Origin: Gluconobacter sp. Gdi
GTDB taxonomy: Bacteria; Pseudomonadota; Alphaproteobacteria; Acetobacterales; Acetobacteraceae
Length of the DNA: 64,000 nt
Assembly: GCF_014132155.1 (NCBI RefSeq)
Contig: NZ_BLJQ01000003.1
Location: 308,450-372,449, forward strand
Reading direction: 5' to 3'
Shown here: positions 27,219-39,244 of the stretch, piece after piece
Position numbering within the stretch: the stretch's first letter is position 1
Layout of the letters: every line of letters begins with the position of its first letter
Position numbers and translations under genes: made by a program
The notes under the pieces: model-generated
Seen by the model: only the letters and a program-made list of their open reading frames with translations
Told to the model about the DNA's origin: nothing
The model's database searches: none

Positions 27219-28394
27219 ATGACCGATCCACGCACCATTCCTCCCCGGGTAGAGACGATTCTTGCGGCATTGGTCTCGTTTGATACGACCAGCCGCCATT
27301 CAAATCTTTCGATTATCGAATGGATCGAAGGTTATCTGGCTGCCCATGATGTCGCTTTTACCCGGTATCCGGGTGGAGATGGCGGGAAGTGGAACCTGCA
27401 TGCCGTTATCGGTCCAGAAAAAGCTGGGGGAATGGCATTCGCCGGGCATGTGGATTGTGTTCCGGTTGACGGTCAGGACTGGTCGTCTGATCCTTTTGTT
27501 CTCAGGGAAGAGAACGGCCGCCTCTATGGGCGTGGCGCAGCAGACATGAAGGGCTACGTCGCCTGCATGTTGGCCGCAGTGCCCGATTTCAAGGCTATGG
27601 ATCTCCCTAAGCCCATCCATCTGCTTTTTACCTGCGACGAAGAAATTACCTGTGATGGGGCACGACACCTGATCGAGGACATAAAGCAGGCGCATCTGCT
27701 CCCTGCCCTCTGCATGGTGGGCGAACCGACCATGATGACGCCCGTAATCGCTCATAAAGGGCGCTTCGCTGTTCGCGTGCGGCTAACTGGAAAGCCGGGG
27801 CATTCCTCCCTGCCGCAGGGTGGGAGGAATGCCTTGCATGCCATGGGGCGAGCTATCGCTATCTGTGCCGACGAGGCTGACCGCCTTGCTGTGGAAGGTC
27901 GGCGGGTTGATGGGTTTGTTCCGCCGTATACAACCATGCAGGTCGGGCTCGCATCCGGTGGCAGTATCCTCAACATCATCCCGGAACAGGCCGAATTTGA
28001 CGTTGAATGGCGGAATGTTCCCGGCGATGAGGGATGCGTCGAGTTTGAGAAGTTACGTGAGGCCCTCTCTCCGCTGGATGAAAGTCTGAGAGAAGATAAC
28101 CCCGGCGGCGGCATCAGCTACCTTCTTTTGGTGGACTTGCCTCCACTTGCCCTGGCCGCCGACCATCCTCTGGCAGAACTGACGTGCCAGATCACCGGCA
28201 GCAACACGACGGGAAAAGTGTCTTATGGAACTGAGGCTGGGATCTACCAGCGTGGTGCCATGGAGAGTATTGTCTGTGGTCCGGGAGATATTGCTCAGGC
28301 TCATCGTCCGGACGAGTTTATTGCGAAGGAACAGCTTGAGCGCTGTGAAACGGTCATACGGGATTTTGCACGGAGAGTAAGCGGGGCGGCATGA
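27219..28394 (+). CDS. argE: Acetylornithine deacetylase / M20 family deacylase
   Basis: 391-residue M20 metallopeptidase. Zinc ligands are visible in order: FAGHVDCVPVD, GRGAADMKGYVACM, CDEEITCDGARH (general-base Glu and bridging ligand), MVGEPTMMTPV and the C-terminal IAQAHRPDEFI. A dimerisation insert follows RVRLTGKPGHSSLPQGGRNALH. I start at ATG 27219 by homology (MTDPRTIPPRVETILAALVSFDTTS); the longer frame from 27135 has no better ribosome site. The next gene overlaps by 4 nt. ArgE makes ornithine from N-acetylornithine, but related DapE or other N-acyl amino acid deacylases cannot be excluded. Confidence 0.85.
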   Translation: MTDPRTIPPRVETILAALVSFDTTSRHSNLSIIEWIEGYLAAHDVAFTRYPGGDGGKWNLHAVIGPEKAGGMAFAGHVDCVPVDGQDWSSDPFVLREENGRLYGRGAADMKGYVACMLAAVPDFKAMDLPKPIHLLFTCDEEITCDGARHLIEDIKQAHLLPALCMVGEPTMMTPVIAHKGRFAVRVRLTGKPGHSSLPQGGRNALHAMGRAIAICADEADRLAVEGRRVDGFVPPYTTMQVGLASGGSILNIIPEQAEFDVEWRNVPGDEGCVEFEKLREALSPLDESLREDNPGGGISYLLLVDLPPLALAADHPLAELTCQITGSNTTGKVSYGTEAGIYQRGAMESIVCGPGDIAQAHRPDEFIAKEQLERCETVIRDFARRVSGAA

Positions 28395-29434
28395 GTTGTA
28401 AGGCAGGACAGAGGCACCATCCGATACGGCTTCGTCAGCCGCGCCTGACTGAAGACCTGCCCGGAAGCGGCCGTCCGGCTTTTCCTTTGAACGTCTGCCT
28501 GAATCCGCCTGATCTCTCAGCATGGAGAAATCCTGCATCTGGCATTTCGGGCGTCATGATTTTCGAGTCCGGTCGAAGTGGGCCGGAGGTCGTTATTAGC
28601 GGGATGGTTCATGGTAACGAGTATGCTGGTGGCCATGCCCTGGATAGGCTCAGAAAGACACTTCCCGTTCCGGAGGTTGGTCGTGTCACGCTGATTCTTG
28701 CCAATCTGGAGGCTTTCGACCGCTTTGATCGTTCTGCCCCGATGGCTTCTCGCTACAGAGAGGAAGACCTCAACAGACTCTGGCATCCATCACGTCTGAA
28801 CAATGATGAGCAGTCCTGTGAACTGGCGCGAGCCCGGGAGCTGCGTCCTTTTATTGAGCGTGCTGATCTCTTGCTGGATCTTCACTCCACACTCTGGCCG
28901 TCCCACCCGCTTTTCATTGTTCCCCCCAGGCGGCGGTCCAGTGATCTTGCCTGCGCATTAGCCTCAGAGGCCGGATCACCGACGCTGGTGCTGACTGACC
29001 TTGGACATCACGGCGGCTCTCGCCTGATTGAGCATGCGCGCTTCATGGCCGTTGGGGGCACCGGACGATCCTGCCTGCTGGAAGCGGGATTACATTGGGA
29101 GCCGGAAACCGTGGACGTGATGGAGAAAGTGAGCCGCCGATTTTTGGCTGAAGCTTTGAATGTGCATATTCAGGGCATTGCACAGGATAAAACGCAGCCA
29201 GCAAGGCTTGCTGTTGTGACGGATAACGTCACAGCCAAAAGTGGAGAGTTCAGCTTTGTTCAGCCTTGGGTTGGCAATACCTGCATCCCAAGAGCAGGAA
29301 CTGTAATCGCTAGGGACGGTCATGACGCAATCTGCACACCCTACGATGACTGTCTGCTCATCGTGCCTAATCTGCGCCCTAAACAAGGGCAACTTGCGGT
29401 GCGTCTGGCCAGACGCACCGCAAGTTCACCTTAA
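28391..29434 (+). CDS. Succinylglutamate desuccinylase / aspartoacylase (AstE/AspA) family protein
   Basis: 347-residue M14-like zinc carboxypeptidase-fold deacylase. The zinc site is in GMVHGNEYAGG (His74, Glu77) and LLDLHST (His165); RYREEDLNRLW matches the substrate-binding R-x-D-x-N-R motif. A C-terminal beta-rich domain follows (about 255-335). The ATG overlaps the argE-like TGA (ATGA), so two N-acyl amino acid hydrolases are translated together. The substrate is not determined; the rest of an arginine succinyltransferase pathway is not in the window. The final codons lie in a 36-nt perfect palindrome. Confidence 0.88.
   Translation: MSCKAGQRHHPIRLRQPRLTEDLPGSGRPAFPLNVCLNPPDLSAWRNPASGISGVMIFESGRSGPEVVISGMVHGNEYAGGHALDRLRKTLPVPEVGRVTLILANLEAFDRFDRSAPMASRYREEDLNRLWHPSRLNNDEQSCELARARELRPFIERADLLLDLHSTLWPSHPLFIVPPRRRSSDLACALASEAGSPTLVLTDLGHHGGSRLIEHARFMAVGGTGRSCLLEAGLHWEPETVDVMEKVSRRFLAEALNVHIQGIAQDKTQPARLAVVTDNVTAKSGEFSFVQPWVGNTCIPRAGTVIARDGHDAICTPYDDCLLIVPNLRPKQGQLAVRLARRTASSP
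29391..29426. terminator. 36-nt perfect palindrome, probable bidirectional terminator between convergent genes
   Basis: The left arm (29391-29408, starting AACTTGCGG) is the exact reverse complement of the right arm (29409-29426, ending CCGCAAGTT), 18 bp each with no spacer. A second small hairpin GCCCT-5-AGGGC (29376-29390) abuts it. It lies in the last codons of the aspartoacylase-family gene and 12 nt past the glyA stop. The flanking genes converge with only 3 nt between stops, so a shared terminator is the simplest reading, although T-tracts are weak. Confidence 0.65.
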
Positions 29435-29437
29435 CTC

Positions 29438-30742
29438 TTAGGCAGAAGCGCGATCATAGATCGGGAAGCGACGGCAGAGTGCCTTCACTTCTTCATGGAC
29501 ACGGTTGGTCGTGTCATTGACGTCGCCCTCTTCCAAAGCTGCCGTCAAAACTTCGTCCATCATGCGGGCAATGGTGCGGAATTCTTCTTCGCCGAAACCA
29601 CGCGCCGTTGCAGCCGGGCTGCCCAGACGAATGCCTGACGTGACGAACGGCTTTTCCGGATCGAACGGAATGGCGTTCTTGTTGGCCGTGATGCCAGCGC
29701 GTTCCAGAATTTCTTCTGCAAGCTTGCCCGTCACTTTCTTGGGGCGAAGATCAACCAGCACCAGATGGCTGTCTGTGCCGCCTGTCACGATATCGAAGCC
29801 ACGTAGCTGAAGTTCGTCGGCCAGTGCCTTCGCATTGGCTACAACGCGCTTCTGGTAGTCGCGGAAGTCGTCCTTCAGGGCCTCACCGAAGGCAACGGCC
29901 TTGCCAGCGATGACGTGCATCAGCGGGCCACCCTGTAGACCTGGGAAGACCGCAGAGTTGATCTTCTTGGCCAGCTCGGCGCTGTTCGTCAGGATGATGC
30001 CGCCACGTGGGCCACGTAGCGTCTTGTGCGTCGTGGACGTCACGATGTCAGCATGCGGCAGCGGGCTCGGATACAGGCCAGCGGCAACCAGACCGGCAAA
30101 ATGAGCCATGTCCACCATCAGATAAGCGCCAACCTCGTCAGCAATCTTCCGGAAGCGCGGGAAGTCGATCACGCGTGGATAGGCGGAGCTACCTGCAACG
30201 ATGATCTTCGGCTTGTGTTCGCGGGCCAGCTCTTCCATCTGATCGTAGTCGATCAGGCCGTCCTGCGCCCGCACGCCATACTGAACGGCGTTGAACCACT
30301 TGCCGGAGTAGTTCGGAGCTGCACCGTGGGTTAGATGCCCGCCAGCCGCGAGGCTCAGACCCAGAATGGTGTCGCCTGGCTTTGCCATTGCCATGAAGGC
30401 TGCCTGATTGGCATTGGCGCCGGAATGCGGCTGCACGTTTGCAAATTCTGCGCCGAACAGCTTCTTAAGGCGCTCGATGGCGAGGGTTTCAACGCGGTCC
30501 ACGTCAACGCAGCCACCATAGTAGCGCTTGCCCGGAAGGCCTTCAGCGTACTTGTTGGTCAGAACAGAGCCCTGCGCTTCCATCACGGCAAAAGATGCCA
30601 TGTTCTCGGACGCGATCAGCTCGATACCATCCTGTTGACGGGTCAGTTCGTCATTCAGGATTGCGGCAACTTCGGCATCAGCCTCTTTTAGAGGCGCGTG
30701 GAAAAAAGGATTCAGCGTGGACTGGCTGGCGTGTTCCGACAT
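29438..30742 (-). CDS. glyA: Serine hydroxymethyltransferase
   Basis: 434-residue PLP enzyme converting serine and tetrahydrofolate to glycine and methylene-THF. Motifs: [54 protein letters not shown] and the PLP-lysine site [15 protein letters not shown]. Start ATG 30742 ([14 protein letters not shown]) has GGAG 11 nt upstream; the open frame reaches 30778 without a better site. It is divergent from the amino acid permease gene with a 92-nt gap. Confidence 0.97.
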   Translation of the reverse strand: MSEHASQSTLNPFFHAPLKEADAEVAAILNDELTRQQDGIELIASENMASFAVMEAQGSVLTNKYAEGLPGKRYYGGCVDVDRVETLAIERLKKLFGAEFANVQPHSGANANQAAFMAMAKPGDTILGLSLAAGGHLTHGAAPNYSGKWFNAVQYGVRAQDGLIDYDQMEELAREHKPKIIVAGSSAYPRVIDFPRFRKIADEVGAYLMVDMAHFAGLVAAGLYPSPLPHADIVTSTTHKTLRGPRGGIILTNSAELAKKINSAVFPGLQGGPLMHVIAGKAVAFGEALKDDFRDYQKRVVANAKALADELQLRGFDIVTGGTDSHLVLVDLRPKKVTGKLAEEILERAGITANKNAIPFDPEKPFVTSGIRLGSPAATARGFGEEEFRTIARMMDEVLTAALEEGDVNDTTNRVHEEVKALCRRFPIYDRASA

Positions 30743-30834
30743 CGTGGTCCATTCTCCAGGGTGAGTTCGCCCCGTCACTACCGCAGAATGCGCGCGTCGG
30801 CAAAAACAATCCGTGTTTCCAACGAGGATCTTTC

Positions 30835-33660
<2,826 letters not shown>

Positions 33661-33662
33661 TA

Positions 33663-33962
33663 TCAGGTGCGACGGCTGCGGACGTGACGATGAGCTGTTG
33701 TTGCGGCAGCTGCATGCGGGCGGTAAGCCACGTTACGGATCACAGCGTGATGTCCGCTCCATGCCATTGAGTGGCTTGCGGAGTGACGAGCAAAGTGAAC
33801 AACCGGGCGGTGGTAAACCGGGGTTGCTGTCAGCGCATCAAATGTCAGCTTGCTGGCTTCGTAATCAGTGATGGCTGCACGGGCATGAGCCTTTCCGGCT
33901 CCCATGCATAGTCCAACGCCCATAATGCCGAGAGCAATTCGGCCAGCCCACTGTCGCGCCAT
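33663..33962 (-). CDS. Small secreted His- and Arg-rich hypothetical protein
   Basis: 99 residues with an N-terminal signal peptide (IALGIMGVGLCMGAGKAHA, cleavage likely near AHA-RA). The mature part is basic and contains about a dozen histidines, for example PVVHFARHSASHSMAWSGHH and ATTAHRHVRSRR. GGGATGG lies upstream of the ATG. It converges with yraN with a 2-nt gap between stops. Periplasmic; metal or polyanion binding is possible but unproven. Confidence 0.6.
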   Translation of the reverse strand: MARQWAGRIALGIMGVGLCMGAGKAHARAAITDYEASKLTFDALTATPVYHRPVVHFARHSASHSMAWSGHHAVIRNVAYRPHAAAATTAHRHVRSRRT

Positions 33963-34112
33963 TGATGTGTTTCCATCCCTGTTTTGATGGAACTACCGTA
34001 TGACGTAATCAGAGGGTTCGACAACCCCGATGGGAAAAGTTTTAGAAAAAATCAAGGTCTTGCCACTTTTGGACACATCATGGCTGAATTGTGGCGTCTG
34101 CAAGCCTTGAAA

Positions 34113-34147
34113 AAGGTTGAATTCCGGCCGTTTCAGCGGCCGGAATT
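34113..34147 (-). terminator. Terminator of the purine-bolA-grxD operon
   Basis: AATTCCGGCCG (34120-34130) and CGGCCGGAATT (34137-34147) form an 11-bp perfect stem with a 6-nt loop. In the minus direction it starts 7 nt past the grxD stop and is followed by CAACCTTTTTC. Confidence 0.85.
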
Positions 34148-34154
34148 AACGAAA

Positions 34155-34490
34155 TCAGGCATTCGCCGTAGCGATTCCTTTTTCGGTCAGCAGAGTCTCA
34201 AGTTCACCGCTCTGGTACATGTCCGTCACGATGTCGCAGCCACCAACGAACTCACCTTTGACGTAGAGCTGCGGCACGGTCGGCCACTGTGAGAAATCCT
34301 TGATGCCCTGACGAAGCTCAGCGCTTTCAAGAATGTTGCAGGTCTCGAACGGCACGCCAAGGTGGTTCAGGATCTGCACAACGCGTGCAGAGAAGCCGCA
34401 CTGCGGGAAGAGTTTGTCACCCTTCATGAACAGCATGACCGGGTTTGCGTCGATCAGGTTCTGGATATGCTGGAACACGGTCTCAGACAT
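34155..34490 (-). CDS. grxD: Monothiol glutaredoxin (Grx4 type)
   Basis: 111-residue CGFS glutaredoxin: Lys23 in VMLFMKGDK, active site [10 protein letters not shown] with Cys31, then [20 protein letters not shown] for glutathione binding. Such proteins carry and transfer [2Fe-2S] clusters together with BolA proteins. AAGGA lies 7 nt before the ATG. The BolA-family gene is directly upstream on the same strand, so the two probable partners are made from one transcript. Confidence 0.95.
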   Translation of the reverse strand: MSETVFQHIQNLIDANPVMLFMKGDKLFPQCGFSARVVQILNHLGVPFETCNILESAELRQGIKDFSQWPTVPQLYVKGEFVGGCDIVTDMYQSGELETLLTEKGIATANA

Positions 34491-34578
34491 TGGTTTTTCC
34501 TTTTGTCGGCATCAGGGAGAGGCAATGCCCTCCCTGGCTGTCAGCAGTCACTTCAGAAGGGAATGATTCCCCCTGAGT

Positions 34579-34809
34579 TCAAGGGGTCAGGGTTTTGAGA
34601 GCCATCGCATGCAGCTCAGTACCCATGCGGGTTCCGAACGCATCATAAACCAGTTTGTGCTGGCGTACACGAGAAAGCCCTTCGAATGCCGTGCTGACCA
34701 CGGTGCAGGCGTAGTGATCCCCGTCCCCTGCCAGATCCTGAATTGTGATCTGGGCATCGGGAATGGCGGCGAGGATGGTCCGTTCGATTTCGGATGCTGT
34801 CATCGGCAT
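34579..34809 (-). CDS. BolA/IbaG family protein
   Basis: 76 residues. The pattern TIQDLAGDGDHYACTVVSTAFEGLSRVRQHKLVYDAF...ELHAMALKTLTP is the BolA fold with the invariant HKLVY-type helix and C-terminal histidine, closest to the short IbaG/BolA3 type. It likely binds an Fe-S cluster with the grxD product. It starts 3 nt downstream of the purL stop. Confidence 0.93.
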   Translation of the reverse strand: MPMTASEIERTILAAIPDAQITIQDLAGDGDHYACTVVSTAFEGLSRVRQHKLVYDAFGTRMGTELHAMALKTLTP

Positions 34810-34812
34810 GTG

Positions 34813-37017
34813 TCAGGCGTCCTCACCCATGAATTTCGGGAAGAATGCTGCGTTGATGTCGCGCAATCTGCTGGCTTTTAGTGCAATACCATCCGCAAGC
34901 TTCAGTTCCTTGCCGCCGGAATGACCCAGCTTGCGGGCGGGGACATGAGCTTTTTCGGCTGCGGCAAGAAGAGCCTGCGCGCTTTTGGTCGCCACAACAT
35001 AGCACGCCTGATCTTCACCGAACCAGAAGGCATGCAGTGGAATGTTGGATGGGGGTGCATTCAACACGCATCCAACATCTCCAGCCATGACCATCTCAGC
35101 CAGTGTCACAAGAAGACCGCCATCTGCAATATCGTGGCAGGCTGCGACCAACCCGGCTTCAATCTGTCCGCGCACAAAGTCACCGTTCCGGCGCTCTGCA
35201 ACAAGATCAACATGAGGTGGAGCACCGTCCTCGCGATGGCAAATCTCACGGAGCCACAGGGACTGACCAAGTTCCCCACGGATTTCGCCGATCAGAACCA
35301 GATCATGGTCTGCAGGCATGGATAGTCCGATGGACCGCGAAGCATCTGCGAGAACACCCAGAGCGCCGATCGCCGGTGTTGGGAGAATAGCCTGGGCCAG
35401 ACCTGATGGTGAACGTGTCTCGTTATACAATGAGACATTGCCACTCACGACCGGGAAATCCAGCGCACGGCACGCCTCACCCATGCCTTTGATGGCTTGA
35501 GCAAACTGAGCCATGATTTCCGGGCGTTCCGGATTGCCGAAGTTCAGGTTGTCCGTCACGGCCAAAGGCTTCGCACCTGTTGCCGTAATGTTGCGCCATG
35601 CTTCGGCAACAGCCTGTGCTGCTCCGGTTTTCGGGTCAGCCTGACAGTAACGCGGGGTGCAGTCTGTCGTCAGGGCGAGGCCCAGACGCGTTCCTTCCAC
35701 GCGCACAATGGCAGCATCTGCTGCACCTGGGCGACGCGCCGTATTGCCGCCGACGGATGCATCGTACTGGTTCCAGATCCATGCGCGGGACGCCAGATCC
35801 GGGCAGCCGATCAATGTCAGCAGAGCATGCTCAATCCCTACCGGGTCTGCAGGTGGCTGGATGTGCCGTGGGGCCTCCAGCGGAACAGTCGGGCGATTGT
35901 AGATCGGAGCTTCATCCGCCAGCGGTGCCAGCGGAATATCCGCTTCGACCTGTCCGTTGTGCTTGATTGTGATGCGGCCACTATCTGTCAGTTGCCCGAC
36001 GATCGCGAAATCCAGTTCCCATTTTTCAAAGATGGCCCGGGCCTGCTCAGTGCTCTCTGGCTTGAGAACCATGAGCATACGCTCCTGGCTTTCAGACAGC
36101 ATCATTTCATACGCTGACATGCCGGGTTCGCGCTGCGGGACGGAATCAAGGTCAAGCTCAATTCCGACGCCACCCTTCCCTGCCATTTCAACAGCAGAAG
36201 ACGTCAGGCCAGCCGCACCCATATCCTGAATGGCCACGATCGCATCTGTGGCCATCAGTTCAAGGCACGCCTCAATCAGCAGCTTCTCGATGAACGGGTC
36301 GCCCACCTGAACGGTTGGACGCTTGGAGGCGGCCTCATCGTCGAACTCGGCGGAGGACATGGTAGCGCCATGAATACCGTCTCGACCGGTTTTGGAGCCA
36401 ACATAAACAACCGGATTTCCAATGCCTGCAGCAGCAGAAAGGAAAATCTTGTCCTGCTTGGCAACACCGACCGTCATCGCATTGACGAGCGGATTGCCGT
36501 CATAGGCCTTGTGGAAGTTGACTTCCCCGCCGACCGTCGGAACGCCGACGCAGTTGCCGTACCCACCTACGCCGCGAACAACACCATCGACGATACGGCG
36601 CGTTCCCGGATTCTTTGGATCACCGAAGCGCAGGGCATTCAGGTTGGCGACCGGACGGGCTCCCATGGTGAACACGTCACGCAGGATACCGCCCACACCT
36701 GTCGCTGCGCCCTGATAAGGCTCGATGAAGGACGGATGGTTGTGGCTTTCCATCTTGAAGACGGCAGCCAGACCTTCGCCGATATCAACAACACCCGCGT
36801 TTTCGCCCGGCCCATGAATGACCCATGGAGCCTTGGTTGGCAGCGTCTTGAGATGGATGCGGGAGGATTTGTAAGAACAGTGCTCGGACCACATGACCGA
36901 GAAAATGCCAAGCTCCGTAAAGCTGGGCATGCGGCCCATGATGCTCAGGAGCTTGTCATATTCCGCAGGTGTCAGGCCGAAAGACTGGGCCAGTTTGGCG
37001 TCGATTGTAACACTCAT
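34813..37017 (-). CDS. purL: Phosphoribosylformylglycinamidine synthase subunit PurL
   Basis: 734-residue small-type PurL, the ATP-dependent synthetase subunit of FGAM synthase that works with PurQ (glutaminase) and PurS. Motifs include [10 protein letters not shown] near the N-terminus, [46 protein letters not shown] and a C-terminal half beginning near [18 protein letters not shown] overlap with purQ shows coupling. Inner length fits the three-subunit form used by alphaproteobacteria and Bacillus. Confidence 0.97.
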   Translation of the reverse strand: MSVTIDAKLAQSFGLTPAEYDKLLSIMGRMPSFTELGIFSVMWSEHCSYKSSRIHLKTLPTKAPWVIHGPGENAGVVDIGEGLAAVFKMESHNHPSFIEPYQGAATGVGGILRDVFTMGARPVANLNALRFGDPKNPGTRRIVDGVVRGVGGYGNCVGVPTVGGEVNFHKAYDGNPLVNAMTVGVAKQDKIFLSAAAGIGNPVVYVGSKTGRDGIHGATMSSAEFDDEAASKRPTVQVGDPFIEKLLIEACLELMATDAIVAIQDMGAAGLTSSAVEMAGKGGVGIELDLDSVPQREPGMSAYEMMLSESQERMLMVLKPESTEQARAIFEKWELDFAIVGQLTDSGRITIKHNGQVEADIPLAPLADEAPIYNRPTVPLEAPRHIQPPADPVGIEHALLTLIGCPDLASRAWIWNQYDASVGGNTARRPGAADAAIVRVEGTRLGLALTTDCTPRYCQADPKTGAAQAVAEAWRNITATGAKPLAVTDNLNFGNPERPEIMAQFAQAIKGMGEACRALDFPVVSGNVSLYNETRSPSGLAQAILPTPAIGALGVLADASRSIGLSMPADHDLVLIGEIRGELGQSLWLREICHREDGAPPHVDLVAERRNGDFVRGQIEAGLVAACHDIADGGLLVTLAEMVMAGDVGCVLNAPPSNIPLHAFWFGEDQACYVVATKSAQALLAAAEKAHVPARKLGHSGGKELKLADGIALKASRLRDINAAFFPKFMGEDA

Positions 37018-37715
37018 CCGACGAGAGCCTCCACCAAGCCTTTGAAGAGCGGCACGCCATCAGTCGCGCCGATTTCCGGGTCAGTCAGGTTTTCAGGGTG
37101 CGGCATCAGGCCACACACACGGCCATTTTCGCTCAGGATACCAGCGATCGAGCGCGCGCTGCCGTTAGGATTGGAGTGGCGATTGCCCTCTGAGACCTGT
37201 CCATCAGCGGCACAATAGCGGAATGCAACCCGGCCCTCTCCTTCGAGACGCTCAAGCGTTTCAGGTGAGGCCGTGTAGTTGCCATCACCATGCGCAAGCG
37301 GCGCACGGAAAATGTCGCCGCTCTTCCATCCCTGTGTGAACGCCGACGTGGCATTTTCAACTTTCAGGTGGCAGTCCTGCGATAGAAAGCGCAGGCCAGC
37401 GTTGCGAAGCAGTGCGCCTGGCAGAAGATGCGTTTCCGTCAGGATCTGAAAGCCGTTACAGACACCGAGAACATGGCCACCCTTCTCAGCGAAAGCTTTG
37501 ACTTCGCGCATGATCGGAGAATGAGCAGCCATGGCACCACTGCGCAGATAATCCCCGAAGCTGAAACCCCCTGGTAGAACCACGAGATCCAGATCACCAA
37601 GGGATGTGTCCCGGTGCCAGATCATCTTCGGGGTCTGGCCGGAAACCAGCTTCAGGGCGTGCACCATGTCGCGCTCCCGGTTCGTGCCAGGAAATACGAC
37701 GATACCTGCCTTCAT
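37014..37715 (-). CDS. purQ: Phosphoribosylformylglycinamidine synthase subunit PurQ (glutaminase)
   Basis: 233-residue class I glutamine amidotransferase: [14 protein letters not shown] start, [20 protein letters not shown], nucleophile Cys in [12 protein letters not shown] and the C-terminal His and Glu in [20 protein letters not shown] lies about 8 nt before the ATG. It overlaps purL by 4 nt downstream and the Rap1a/Tai-like gene by 4 nt upstream. Confidence 0.97.
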   Translation of the reverse strand: MKAGIVVFPGTNRERDMVHALKLVSGQTPKMIWHRDTSLGDLDLVVLPGGFSFGDYLRSGAMAAHSPIMREVKAFAEKGGHVLGVCNGFQILTETHLLPGALLRNAGLRFLSQDCHLKVENATSAFTQGWKSGDIFRAPLAHGDGNYTASPETLERLEGEGRVAFRYCAADGQVSEGNRHSNPNGSARSIAGILSENGRVCGLMPHPENLTDPEIGATDGVPLFKGLVEALVG

Positions 37716-38101
37716 TTCTGAGCCTCCGGAGCCGTATGGCAGGGGTAAGCATCATGCAGGGCACGGTAAACGGCCTTGCCGCCCGACTGCGTCAACGCAT
37801 CGTTATGAGCGTGCAGCCAGGAAATCAGCTTGCCGCGGACCTGCGTTGTCGTTTCGCTGACCGGAACACAAAACGCGACAGGCGCGCCAGCGTCATCGGC
37901 GTAGCTGTCGTATTTCTTGGACCAGACTTCGCTGTCCATGACGCCTGCGAGATACGCGTCACAGAGAGCGGTGGACTTGCTGGCTGAGCACATGTTGCCC
38001 AGAGCTTTTCCGGAGACCTTGGAAACGCGCTGTGCATGCGCAGGAGCCGCAGCTACGGTCACGAGACCGGCAGCCAGAAGAGCAGCGGAGAAGAGCTTCA
38101 T
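37712..38101 (-). CDS. Rap1a/Tai-domain secreted protein inside the pur operon
   Basis: 129 residues: signal peptide to about residue 23 ([16 protein letters not shown]), then a mature part with cysteine pattern [45 protein letters not shown] and ALHDAYPC. This is the pattern of the Rap1a/Tai family, known from immunity proteins against type VI secretion effectors but also found in genomes without them. It is joined to purS and purQ by ATGA overlaps on both sides, so it is co-translated with purine genes although its product should be periplasmic. No effector gene is nearby. Function here unknown. Confidence 0.8.
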   Translation of the reverse strand: MKLFSAALLAAGLVTVAAAPAHAQRVSKVSGKALGNMCSASKSTALCDAYLAGVMDSEVWSKKYDSYADDAGAPVAFCVPVSETTTQVRGKLISWLHAHNDALTQSGGKAVYRALHDAYPCHTAPEAQK

Positions 38102-38340
38102 GCCGCCACCTCGACGCTGAAGTCTTCAATGACCTCGTTAGCCAGCAAAGCGCGGGCCATGGCCTCACCCTCAGCAAGAGCTGCAGCATTGTCCTGCGCT
38201 GCAACGTCCAGTTCGATCACGCGGTTAACGCGGACTTCACCAACACCTTTGAAACCCAGAGACTCAAGAGCATGGCCGACGGCTTTGCCCTGCGGGTCAA
38301 GAACACCATCTTTCAGAGAAACGAAAACGCGGATTTTCAT
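38098..38340 (-). CDS. purS: Phosphoribosylformylglycinamidine synthase subunit PurS
   Basis: 80 residues: KIRVFVSLKDGVLDPQGKAVGHALESLGF and a C-terminal MARALLANEVIEDFSVEV, the PurS fold. It forms the FGAM synthase complex with PurL and PurQ and helps ammonia transfer. Its ATG follows directly on the purC stop (one-base overlap). Confidence 0.95.
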   Translation of the reverse strand: MKIRVFVSLKDGVLDPQGKAVGHALESLGFKGVGEVRVNRVIELDVAAQDNAAALAEGEAMARALLANEVIEDFSVEVAA

Positions 38341-39101
38341 TATACTGCCTCCGGACCCTTGAGGTCTCCATTACTGGCTTCGGGCAGGATCCCGAGACGC
38401 CGTGCAACTTCCTGATAAGCTTCTTCGACGCGGCCCATGTCCCTGCGGAACCGGTCCTTGTCCATTTTCTCGCTGGTCTTGCTGTCCCACAGGCGGCAGT
38501 TATCGGGAGAGATTTCGTCAGCGACGATAATCCGCATCTCCTCGCCTTCCCAGAGACGGCCGAATTCCAGCTTGAAATCAATGAGGGTGATGCCAACGCC
38601 CATGAAGATGCCCATCAGGAAATCATTGGTCCTGAGAGCCAGCGTATTCATGTCGTCCAGGTCCTGTGGTGAGGCCCAGTCGAACGCGGCAATATGTTCT
38701 TCAGAGACCATCGGGTCCCCGAGAGTATCGTTCTTGTAGTAATATTCGATGATCGTGCGCGGCAGACGGGTCCCTTCAGGGATGCCAAGGCGCTTGGCGA
38801 TCGAGCCCGCCGCAACATTGCGGACCACCACTTCGAGTGGAATGATCTCGACTTCGCGGATCAGCTGCTCACGCATGTTGAGACGGCGAATGAAGTGCGT
38901 TGGAATGTTGATGTCGTGCAACTTCATCATCAGGTATTCGCTGATGCGGTTGTTCAGGACACCCTTCCCTGTGATCACGCCACTTTTGGCGCCGTTTCCG
39001 GCGGTAGCGTCATCCTTGAAATACTGCACGAGCGTTCCGGGCTCGGGCCCTTCGAAAAGAACCTTGGCTTTGCCTTCATAGAGCTGGCGGCGGCGGGCCA
39101 T
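38340..39101 (-). CDS. purC: Phosphoribosylaminoimidazole-succinocarboxamide synthase
   Basis: 253-residue SAICAR synthetase: [53 protein letters not shown] and [19 protein letters not shown]. Start ATG 39101 has AAGGA 7 nt upstream; a TTG two codons earlier (39107) is less likely. The gene lies 143 nt downstream of purB on the same strand. Confidence 0.97.
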   Translation of the reverse strand: MARRRQLYEGKAKVLFEGPEPGTLVQYFKDDATAGNGAKSGVITGKGVLNNRISEYLMMKLHDINIPTHFIRRLNMREQLIREVEIIPLEVVVRNVAAGSIAKRLGIPEGTRLPRTIIEYYYKNDTLGDPMVSEEHIAAFDWASPQDLDDMNTLALRTNDFLMGIFMGVGITLIDFKLEFGRLWEGEEMRIIVADEISPDNCRLWDSKTSEKMDKDRFRRDMGRVEEAYQEVARRLGILPEASNGDLKGPEAV

Positions 39102-39202
39102 GAGCAATCCTTACTGCGTTGCGCCGTCCCGTTTGTCAGGGATGCGGAAACGGCTGGTCCAGCGACGGTTTTTCGGTTCCATAGCATTGCGGAACCGGAA
39201 CC

Positions 39203-39229
39203 GCGAGAGTGCGGGAAAACTATTCCCGC
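39203..39229 (-). other. Hairpin in the purB-purC spacer
   Basis: GCGGGAA (39211-39217) and TTCCCGC (39223-39229) form a 7-bp stem 16 nt past the purB stop in the minus direction. A second pair, CGGTTCC and GGAACCG, occurs at about 39174-39197. Neither has a T-tract in the minus direction. They may mark processing or partial termination between purB and purC. Confidence 0.35.
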
Positions 39230-39244
39230 CCCCGTTTGTCCAGA

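Noticed and set aside
30743-30834. Folate or SAM/SAH riboswitch before glyA
   Set aside because: The 92-nt divergent gap shows no convincing conserved core that I can recognise.
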